Shown here one piece after another: positions 59,501-64,000 of a stretch of 64,000 nt of DNA (within the stretch, counting starts at the first letter, position 1; every line of letters starts with the position of its first letter). The DNA is taken from NCBI RefSeq assembly GCF_051013375.1, contig NZ_CP142125.1; one strand, 5' to 3'. Below the pieces are notes generated by a model. That model was not told the origin of the DNA. It saw only the letters and a list, made by a program, of their open reading frames with translations, and searched no databases. The translations under genes were made by a program, and so were the position numbers. This DNA is from Kordia algicida (GTDB taxonomy: Bacteria; Bacteroidota; Bacteroidia; Flavobacteriales; Flavobacteriaceae).

Positions 59501-59596
59501 ACAATCAACATCTAAATTTCCATTTTGCATGAGTATATTCTGACTTAATAATATACACGGCAATAATATCAGTAGAAAGGTTAGTAATTTTTTCAT
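51950..59596 (-). CDS. Giant T9SS-secreted surface protein with CUB, PKD and P-domain and 18 Cys-repeats
   Basis: 2548 residues. Order: signal peptide (1-19), CUB-like domain (about 25-145; NENFVLTLCPSEAGQSLRMD, FMDIFDGPDT), PKD domain (about 165-245; YEWDLGDTTI), proprotein-convertase P-domain (about 290-460; VMEHSFMGDLDMILTAPNG, NGTWTFEIIDTWAADDG), a short Ig-like piece, eighteen Cys-repeats of about 100 residues (515-2325), then the same Ig-like, SprB-like and type B sorting modules as its neighbour. The first five repeats are specific to this protein; the last thirteen and everything after are shared. Surface adhesion or gliding-associated function is inferred from the sorting domain. A small secreted-protein gene lies just upstream. 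Confidence 0.85.
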   Translation of the reverse strand: MKKLLTFLLILLPCILLSQNILMQNGNLDVDCTASPVFLDSGGSGAGQYSNNENFVLTLCPSEAGQSLRMDFTSFGLQNNSDFMDIFDGPDTSAPLIGTYTGVGSPGLVEASGSNTSGCLTVRFVSDNAGVNIGWQADLSCFVPCQTITANLDSSVPAVSADDIIRICLGDPLTLNGSGTFANDGTGATYEWDLGDTTILNGASVTHTYTQSGIYRVNLTIRDDNPANSDGDPDNDCMNVNVLDQLVYVSTPVDFTGTQAANPEICFGESTDITGMAVIPPFEDCAPEIFDQTWLQDTVSTGTATSYNSQIEVDCYGDGQVITDVAQINQICIVMEHSFMGDLDMILTAPNGAQVVFISYGDGSDPGDNLGVPDQADNGNPGTGWEYCFSPTATQTLDDAAAGVTTIPAGTYAPLASSSFDNLLGAPLNGTWTFEIIDTWAADDGTLFSWNLDFDSSLLPPPSSIVTEEWLPDASITNTAGNVITVQPTTAGQHCYTYQVIDDLGCEYTETVCIDVAPEINNGPASNLSECSNNATEVFDLTVNTAQVLAPIADTTDMVVTYHLSQADADSGANPLTDAQAQAYTGSDGEEIFVRITYNGTTTIDCFATSSFTLNIGNTTANSVPDIVLCDVGNDNQEEFDLCSQTATALGALDPADYTVTYHDTQADADANQNPLPCLYTNMTSPTDDIYVRIEDNNDASCFAVTSFDLVLNPEPTVTAPADMVVCDDASNDGVETFDLTTQIGGILGTQDPMDFTISFHANATDADANANPLSTMYSNVNPTDLIVVRVEDNTTNCVSTTQFNVVVDPLPIANPVADITVCDDDSNDGTEPFDLDALSIQVLGTQDAAIFSVTFHPTQADADAGTNALTSPYNSDATVDCETIFVRIVNINNTTCVDTTSFEICVDYQPTAVQPPNMVVCDDASNDGVETFDLTTQIPIIRGTQDPADVTINFHASQADADANANPLPTTYTNTGTTPTDIIYVSVTSTDATNSCNATTSFEVTVNPLPVAVVPTTLEECDDDTDGFVAFTLTDADAEILAGQTSTDAMTITYYDNPADAVSGTGTPLTSPYTNTTANMQTVHIRIVNTVTGCVNTSTLDLQVNPGIVGTTPSNYSVCDDTNGNDTDQLGTFDLSTLDAQILGALAGTATVTYYETGALAQAGTAGTELPVMYTNTSPSLQIIHARVTDDVTGCFDVVEVTLIVDPLPNLENIPPMIACDFNNPGDMMEMFDLTEHTTTVENGQVGLTITYHETQADADNNTAAVTNVNGTDGQIIWVRAENLIGCVQVGSFEIQVPQLPVITNPTTLEACDDETADGIAPVDLSIKNDEITQSNPDLVVSYHLTDADADTDMNALVLPYENTSSPTTYTVSVRVEDINTGCHVVTQLTVNINDTPGVFQPTPLEYCDTDNDGFGIFDIRSTENEITGGLLPGQVTVTYHETPEDADNNVNSLPDTYTNINAYNQTIYVRVENVLTGCYNVVSLDLIVYDSPEIAALDATSLSECDDASADQIAQFDLTEAEADLLNGEDPLTHTVRYYNTQANATAGTTTGEINNVNAYSNIPPSPQVIWVRVEDQNTGCASITNLTLIVDELPVLTQLPGLETCDAVTLNDGIEVFDLTSLAEDLLNSQPGISLQYFASQTDLDNNTPIADPSAYSNAEVGVQTIFVLATNDTTGCQNTITFDIRVNPLPSPTLDPNGMLSSDTCDDDNDGFVAFDLDALTNDIINNEPDVVYSFHETQADANNNLNALPSPYTNIVMDSQTIYVLATNTVTGCFTVTPLTLNVISIPEIPINLTDLEECDEEPSDGFAMFDLSETQTEIYGSQTPSDFTLTYHESEQDAIDDVSPIVNVTDYINTTINQQTIWVRLEDNATECYAIESFDIIVVAPPVLVQPTAFSLCDDAESGDESDEISSFDLTDKYIEITGGDTSLTLTYYASQTDLDNDTPIADPTAYQNISNPQVLYIRASNAAGCTTDITMTLRVLPIPTPNTSPDVLEACDDNSDGDATNGMLVFDLTQSEAEIVNNESNVTVSYHTTQEDADGDINPIADPTMHTVDMANANMNGQVIIYVRVESDIQIDSNMLPCYKVVELPVVVHPLPELTDIAFNYVFCEYDNDDVGQFDWDVVTSSLDLLTAPQMVADFTVTYHPTVADALANTNALANGFENTSDPQTVFIRVENNVTGCVNTNNIASLELSVEPIPTATAPDTYELCAADEAAQDTAVFDLTSLDAEIINGQTDMAVSYYETATDADMDSNAITNTTSYTNTSNPQTLYARVRQTITGCLSDPVVVNLQVNPLPVFTLPEDDILCVDAETGLALETRTIGVDFGAGYTYSWTTPNGTATTATVEVTTAGTYSVTVIDANNETNCSYSDSVTYEASSAPSLLDIQITTPAFADTHNVIATASGGSGVYEYQLDDGEWQESGEFLDLQPGEHTVTVRDNNGCGELVRTFELIDYMKFFTPNGDEYHPTWNIIGLRNQPGAKIYIFDRYGKLLKQISPAGQGWDGTFNGVPMPSNDYWFRVEYVDPFDGSPKEFINHFTLKR

Positions 59597-59607
59597 TTCC
59601 TGTGTTT

Positions 59608-60033
59608 TTAGCGAGTTTTTTGGGGAGTTATTACAAGAATATACTGTTGGTTAATTCTGTATCTAATTAGTTCGTTTGAGAAAAAGTTAATATCGTATTT
59701 CAACGGATTGAATTTGTTGATATTAAACATATTGTTTCTCACTATATTTTTATTGTATGTTCTGAAAAGTGGCACGGTAGAAAGATTTACAAAATCTTCT
59801 CCTAGCTTGTAATTTAATCTGTAGAATGAGATTCGGTTGAGGAGCAAATCTTTAAATCCTTTGTAACGAATAGGATCGGAAAACACAATAGCGTTTGCTT
59901 GATCTTGATACACTTCTTTGATAAAGTTATCTACTTGGTTTGGATTTACTTTTGGTGCCTCTTTGGTGTTTTGTGCAAAGGTACTCGTAATACAAAAACA
60001 CAAGGCAATAATTAAAAAGCTGCATGTACGCAT
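59608..60033 (-). CDS. Small secreted hypothetical protein upstream of the giant genes
   Basis: 141 residues with a signal peptide (MRTCSFLIIALCFCITSTFA, cut before QNTKEAP). The mature part is basic, helical and then Asn/Tyr-rich (NKNIVRNNMFNINKFNPLKY), ending IRYRINQQYILVITPQKTR. I recognise no named domain, but the pattern resembles conserved secreted Flavobacteriaceae hypotheticals. It lies 11 bp upstream of the start of the 2548-codon gene and is the first gene of that unit, so a role with the surface protein is possible (inference). Confidence 0.65.
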   Translation of the reverse strand: MRTCSFLIIALCFCITSTFAQNTKEAPKVNPNQVDNFIKEVYQDQANAIVFSDPIRYKGFKDLLLNRISFYRLNYKLGEDFVNLSTVPLFRTYNKNIVRNNMFNINKFNPLKYDINFFSNELIRYRINQQYILVITPQKTR

Positions 60034-60459
60034 AGAAACAATCTTTAAATTCTAATATTATAAGCGCTCGTAACGCATTAACGCTAGAGAACTTGAGTTT
60101 TGGTTTGTTTTAATTATCGGATTTATTAACAATGCTTTCATCGAATAAATAACGCATAATTAAAGTTTCAATTTTTCTCTTTAGATATATAACAACAACA
60201 CCTATGAAAACCCGACATTGTGTTAAAAAATTTATTTTGAAACGCGGAAAATTAAGAAAATTTTATGATATACATAATTCTTTAACACATTTATTTACGG
60301 CACGTTCCGCTAAATCATATTTAATATTTAATTATCTTTGCAGTCTTATTAAATTTTGAAAAAAATTGTGATACAAGCCTTTAGTAATGCAAAGTTTTAA
60401 ATCTTGCGTATTATTGTTTGTGTGTACTACGTTTTTTTACCAAAGAAATATTAAAATAG
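60034..60459. other. 426-bp A+T-rich intergenic region between divergent genes
   Basis: The region holds the folE promoter (60333-60340) and probably a promoter for the small secreted protein and giant genes. I see no supported gene, tRNA or convincing hairpin elsewhere in it. Confidence 0.5.
60333..60340 (+). promoter_or_regulatory. Promoter -7 box of folE
   Basis: TATCTTTG fits TAnnTTTG, but no clear -33 TTTG precedes it. If used, it leaves a leader of about 110 nt before the folE start at 60460. Confidence 0.4.
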
Positions 60460-61140
60460 ATGAAAATAGATAAGGCGCTTGAAGAAGAAATACAAGCTAT
60501 AGGAGACGATCACATCATGACTTCTTATGATACTCCACTACGCAAAGACGCTTTTGATTTGAGTGACGAAGAAAAGATAGCGAGTATCAAGAAAGATGTT
60601 GCTCATATTATGGAAACTTTAGGTCTTGATATGACCGATGATAGCCTGAGAGGAACTCCTAATCGAGTTGCCAAAATGTTTGTGAAAGAAATTTTTGGAG
60701 GCTTGCATCCTGACAGGAAACCAAAAGCTTCTACTTTTGACAATAAGTATAAGTACAATGAAATGCTGGTAGAAAAAAATATTACCGTCTACTCTACTTG
60801 CGAACATCATTTACTTCCAATTGTCGGCAGAGCGCACATTGCTTATATTTCTAATGGAACTGTCGTAGGACTTTCAAAAATGAATCGTATAGTTGATTAT
60901 TACGCAAAACGTCCGCAAGTTCAAGAGCGATTAACTATTCAAATTGTAAAAGAATTGCAAAAAGTACTCGGAACTGATGATGTTGCCTGTGTAATTGACG
61001 CTAAACATTTGTGCGTTAATTCTCGCGGAATCAGAGACATAGAGAGCAGCACGGTAACAGCAGAATTTGGTGGAAAATTTAAAAATGAAAAAACACGTCT
61101 AGAATTCCTAGATTATATTAAATTAGATACGAAATTTTAA
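60460..61140 (+). CDS. folE: GTP cyclohydrolase I
   Basis: First enzyme of tetrahydrofolate/pterin synthesis: GTP to 7,8-dihydroneopterin triphosphate. 226 residues with zinc ligands in TCEHHLLPIVGRAHIAYI (Cys and His near 112-115) and the later Cys in CVIDAKHLCVNSRGI near 177, plus GLSKMNRIVDYYAKRPQVQE near 138. A decameric cytosolic enzyme by family. It is followed after 23 bp by cysS in the same direction. Confidence 0.97.
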   Translation: MKIDKALEEEIQAIGDDHIMTSYDTPLRKDAFDLSDEEKIASIKKDVAHIMETLGLDMTDDSLRGTPNRVAKMFVKEIFGGLHPDRKPKASTFDNKYKYNEMLVEKNITVYSTCEHHLLPIVGRAHIAYISNGTVVGLSKMNRIVDYYAKRPQVQERLTIQIVKELQKVLGTDDVACVIDAKHLCVNSRGIRDIESSTVTAEFGGKFKNEKTRLEFLDYIKLDTKF

Positions 61141-61163
61141 ACCAACATTTTTTACTAAAAACC

Positions 61164-62648
61164 ATGAAACTATATCAAGAACAAGAACTAAAAATATACA
61201 ATTCCCTCACAAACCAAAAAGAAGTTTTTACACCTATTAATGAAGGTCACGTTGGAATGTATGTATGCGGCCCTACAGTATACAGCAATGTACACTTAGG
61301 AAACGTACGCACGTTTATGTCTTTCGATATGATTTTTAGGTATTTGAACCATTTGGGATATAAAGTTCGCTATGTACGAAATATTACCGATGTTGGTCAT
61401 TTAGAAAATGATGCTGAAGAAGGTGAAGATAAAATTGCCAAAAAAGCTCGGTTGGAAGAATTAGAACCCATGGAAATTGTACAACGTTATACGATTGATT
61501 TCCATGACATTTTACAAAAATTCAATTTTATACCACCAAGTATTGAACCAACAGCTACAGGACATATTATTGAGCAAATTGAAATTGTAAAAGAAATCAT
61601 AGCCAATGGATATGGATATGAAGTAAATGGTTCTGTGTATTTTGATGTACACAAATTCAATGAAAAAAATAAATACGGCATACTGAGTAATAGAAACTTA
61701 GACGATTTGGTTAATAATTCACGTGAATTAGACGGTCAAAGCGACAAAAAGAATCCGCAAGATTTTGCACTTTGGAAAAAAGCAGAAGAAACGCATATTA
61801 TGCATTGGCCTTCACCGTGGGGCGAAGGATTTCCTGGATGGCATTTAGAATGTACAGCCATGAGCACAAAGTATTTAGGACAAAAATTTGACATTCATGG
61901 CGGAGGAATGGATTTAAAATTCCCGCATCACGAATCTGAAATTGCACAAAATGAAGCTTGCTGCGGAACTTCTCCTGTCAATTATTGGATGCACGCTAAT
62001 ATGCTAACATTGAATGGCAAGAAGATGTCTAAATCAACAGATAATAATATTCTTCCAGGTGAAATTTTCTCTGGAGAAAGTACACATTTATCCAAAGGAT
62101 TTGCTCCAAGCGTCGCTCGTTTCTTTATGATGCAAGCACACTACAGAAGCATTCTTGATTTTAGCAATAATGCTTTGTTGGCTTCAGAAAAAGGCTACAA
62201 TAAGCTAATGGAAGCTATGACAACTCTTGAAAACTTAAAGCCTATTGGCGACAAGACAAGTTTTAATCTTTCTGTGTGGAAACGCAACTGTTATAACGCA
62301 TTGAACGACGATTTTAACACACCAATTTTGATTGCAGATTTGTTTGAAGCTGTAAAGTTCATCAATCAATTAAAAGATGGAAAAGCTACTATTTTAGCAG
62401 AAAGTTTGGCGGAATTAAAAAAATGTATGCACGCATTTGTGTTTGAAATTTTAGGCTTAGAGCAACCTAATGCTTCTTCTGATGATGGCGATGCGCTTTC
62501 TGGTGTAGTTGAATTGTTAATTAATATGAGAACCGAAGCACGCGCCAACAAAGATTTTGCAACTTCTGATAAAATTCGTGATGAGTTGTTAGCTTTAGGA
62601 ATTCAGTTGAAAGATGGAAAAGATGGCACTTCTTTTTCGCGAGCATAA
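61164..62648 (+). CDS. cysS: Cysteinyl-tRNA synthetase
   Basis: 494 residues, class I. HIGH-like motif HLGNVRTF near 46 after MYVCGPTVYSNV (zinc Cys), zinc-binding GWHLECTAMS near 222 with FPHHESEIAQNE, and KMSKS near 287. A C-terminal helical tRNA-binding domain follows. It forms a likely unit with folE and perhaps with yidD downstream, separated by a hairpin at 62670. Confidence 0.97.
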   Translation: MKLYQEQELKIYNSLTNQKEVFTPINEGHVGMYVCGPTVYSNVHLGNVRTFMSFDMIFRYLNHLGYKVRYVRNITDVGHLENDAEEGEDKIAKKARLEELEPMEIVQRYTIDFHDILQKFNFIPPSIEPTATGHIIEQIEIVKEIIANGYGYEVNGSVYFDVHKFNEKNKYGILSNRNLDDLVNNSRELDGQSDKKNPQDFALWKKAEETHIMHWPSPWGEGFPGWHLECTAMSTKYLGQKFDIHGGGMDLKFPHHESEIAQNEACCGTSPVNYWMHANMLTLNGKKMSKSTDNNILPGEIFSGESTHLSKGFAPSVARFFMMQAHYRSILDFSNNALLASEKGYNKLMEAMTTLENLKPIGDKTSFNLSVWKRNCYNALNDDFNTPILIADLFEAVKFINQLKDGKATILAESLAELKKCMHAFVFEILGLEQPNASSDDGDALSGVVELLINMRTEARANKDFATSDKIRDELLALGIQLKDGKDGTSFSRA

Positions 62649-62669
62649 ATAGTAATATAAAAACATACA

Positions 62670-62706
62670 AATCAAACTCCGTTTACACAGCGGAGTTGAT
62701 TTTTTC
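62670..62706 (+). terminator. Terminator between cysS and yidD
   Basis: AATCAAACTCCG and CGGAGTTGATT form an 11-base stem with one bulge around a nine-base loop, followed by six T. Confidence 0.75.
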
Positions 62707-62748
62707 TGACCATTAAAAATACAACTTAGTAGTTTTAGCAAAAAATAC

Positions 62749-63000
62749 ATGAAGATTAAAAAGATACTTATTTATCCTTTCTTATTAATCATCCGTTTTT
62801 ATCAAGCGGCAATTTCTCCGTACACGCCTGCTACTTGCCGTTACACACCAACCTGCTCACACTACACCGCAGAAGCATTGAAAAAACACGGATTGTTTCG
62901 CGGTGGAAAATTAGCCATCAAACGTATTTTTAGCTGTCATCCTTTTGGCGGAAGTGGTTACGATCCTGTGCCAGATGAATTACCTAAAAAAAAGCGTTAA
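62749..63000 (+). CDS. yidD: Membrane protein insertion efficiency factor YidD
   Basis: An 83-residue family member with the conserved core RFYQAAISPYTPATCRYTPT and CSHYTAEALKKHG near 35-48, and the late RIFSCHPFGGSGYDPVP. It assists YidC-type insertion of inner-membrane proteins as an amphipathic membrane-associated protein. It precedes lgt by about 140 bp, in the same direction. Confidence 0.95.
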   Translation: MKIKKILIYPFLLIIRFYQAAISPYTPATCRYTPTCSHYTAEALKKHGLFRGGKLAIKRIFSCHPFGGSGYDPVPDELPKKKR

Positions 63001-63086
63001 ATTTCCTACTACAGACTATACACGTCTTCTAACATCGTCTTTAATTTAAGTTTTTTACAAATAACATTCCTTTAGCATTTGCATCC

Positions 63087-63116
63087 TTTGATTTCCGTTT
63101 GGTTTGCCTATATTTA
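63087..63116 (+). promoter_or_regulatory. Promoter of lgt
   Basis: TTTG at 63087 and TATATTTA at 63109 are separated by 18 bp, matching the Bacteroidota -33/-7 arrangement. Transcription would start within about 15 bp of the lgt start codons at 63127 or 63139. Confidence 0.5.
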
Positions 63117-63138
63117 CACTTTATAAATGACACCAAAT

Positions 63139-64000
63139 ATGCACTTACTAAGTATCAACTGGAATCCTAGCGAAATTTTACTAGAATTGGGTCCGATTCA
63201 AATACGATATTACAGCTTAATGTTTATTATTGCTTTTAGTTTAGGATATTACATTACCAAAAAGATTTATGAAGCAGAAGGAATTCCGCTAAAGTATTTA
63301 GATTCTTTATTTATGTACACGGTAATTGCCACGTTACTTGGTGCGCGCTTGGGAGAAGTTTTCTTCTACAACTGGGATTATTACCAGAATCATTTAGTTG
63401 AAATTTTACTTCCTATTAAAGAAGATCCTAATGCGACATTGTTCGGTTTTATTGATGGTTATAAGTTTACTGGTTTTGCAGGTTTGGCGAGTCATGGAGC
63501 TGCCATCGGAATTATTATCGCGATGTATTTATACCGACGCAAATATCAGTATAAAACTTTACTTTGGATTTTAGATAAAATAGTAATTGCTGTAGCCATT
63601 GGTGGTGTTTTTGTGCGTATTGGAAACTTCTTTAATTCTGAAATTGTTGGAAAAGCAACCAATTCTGATTTTGGAGTTGTTTTCCAGGGAAGAAATGAGA
63701 GTTTTGCACGTCATCCAGCACAATTGTATGAAGCATTTTGTTACATTTTTGTGTTTGCCATTTTATGGTATGTATATTGGAAAACGGAAAAGAAAAAGAA
63801 ACACGGTTATATTTTTGGATTGTTTTTAGTGCTTTTATGGACAGTTCGCTTCTTTGTGGAGTTTGTAAAAGAAAGTCAAGGTGGATTTGAAGATCAGCTT
63901 GGCGATATTTTATCTACAGGACAATGGTTGAGCATTCCTTTTATCATTGTTGGTTTCTACTTTATGTTTAGACCTACCAAACCGTATCAAGAAGAAAAAA
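63139..64000 (+). CDS. lgt: Prolipoprotein diacylglyceryl transferase (3' end outside the window)
   Basis: Transfers diacylglyceryl from phosphatidylglycerol to the lipobox Cys of lipoproteins, consistent with the many lipoproteins in this window. The 287 visible residues hold the family features: LGPIQIRYYSLMFIIAFSLG, GARLGEVFFYN, the loop GLASHGAAIGI (catalytic-region His), RIGNFFNSEIVG with the essential Arg/Asn region, and RHPAQLYEAF. Several membrane helices are present. An in-frame ATG at 63127 is 12 bp earlier; 63139 (MHLLSINWNPSEI) is preferred. The final residues lie beyond 64000. Confidence 0.93.
   Translation, partial: MHLLSINWNPSEILLELGPIQIRYYSLMFIIAFSLGYYITKKIYEAEGIPLKYLDSLFMYTVIATLLGARLGEVFFYNWDYYQNHLVEILLPIKEDPNATLFGFIDGYKFTGFAGLASHGAAIGIIIAMYLYRRKYQYKTLLWILDKIVIAVAIGGVFVRIGNFFNSEIVGKATNSDFGVVFQGRNESFARHPAQLYEAFCYIFVFAILWYVYWKTEKKKKHGYIFGLFLVLLWTVRFFVEFVKESQGGFEDQLGDILSTGQWLSIPFIIVGFYFMFRPTKPYQEEK

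Noticed and set aside
60387..60473. Short leader-peptide-like ORF overlapping the folE start
   Set aside because: It is out of frame with folE, shows no attenuator hairpin or run of regulatory codons and is probably chance.

Overview
The window looks like a chromosome segment of a marine Flavobacteriaceae member (Bacteroidota), possibly Kordia or a close relative. The family-level call rests on several things seen here: low G+C; Bacteroidota promoter -7 boxes of the TAnnTTTG type; families typical of the group (DUF349, DUF4293, DUF3667, BT_3928 family, DUF368 pairs, M61 and M57 lipoproteins); a type IX secretion (T9SS) type B sorting domain on two giant proteins; an archaeal-type ProS; and a Rho with a long Asn/Lys/Gln-rich insertion. 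The genus is a guess.

Layout. 1-6.2 kb (minus): class III aminotransferase, TPR protein, two tandem DUF368 membrane proteins, aroE and the start of a DUF349 gene. 6.2-9.4 kb: a 162-bp inverted-repeat element and an arsenic operon (arsR, a secreted protein, an ArsC-type reductase, ACR3 arsB). 9.4-20.6 kb: a decayed ORF, an M61 peptidase lipoprotein, a 53-residue RiPP-like precursor gene, a DUF819 transporter, a DUF4369 lipoprotein, three poorly known genes, a persulfide-dioxygenase/rhodanese protein and an M57 metalloprotease. 20.8-26.0 kb (minus): a tight cluster clpS-prmA-tpiA-TlpA-YkuD-ABC permease-BT_3928. 26.0-33.6 kb: folP, two heptanucleotide repeat arrays, cdaA (c-di-AMP synthesis), a MORN protein, a DUF3667 protein, an ABC exporter, truA and a phosphoesterase. 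33.6-37.4 kb: a divergent HxlR/nitroreductase pair, a type II toxin-antitoxin pair embedded in gene debris (DUF2589 remnant), a GH18-like protein and a 123-bp tandem repeat. 37.4-42 kb: DUF4293, rho, rpsT, two identical tRNA-Glu genes and proS. 42-44.7 kb: a W/G/R-rich lipoprotein and a FadL-like outer-membrane protein. 45-60 kb (minus): two giant surface proteins of 2211 and 2548 residues whose last 4.6 kb are nearly identical, then a small secreted protein. 60.4-64 kb: folE, cysS, yidD and a partial lgt.

Most of the window is housekeeping. The parts that most repay a second look are the giant paralog pair, in which 13 shared repeats with DxDxDG-like heads appear to be homogenised; the secreted protein of the ars operon, which reads as a catalytically dead homologue of the neighbouring ArsC; the orphan RiPP-like precursor; and the several kinds of intergenic repeat and gene debris. 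I see no CRISPR array, prophage, transposase or rRNA operon.
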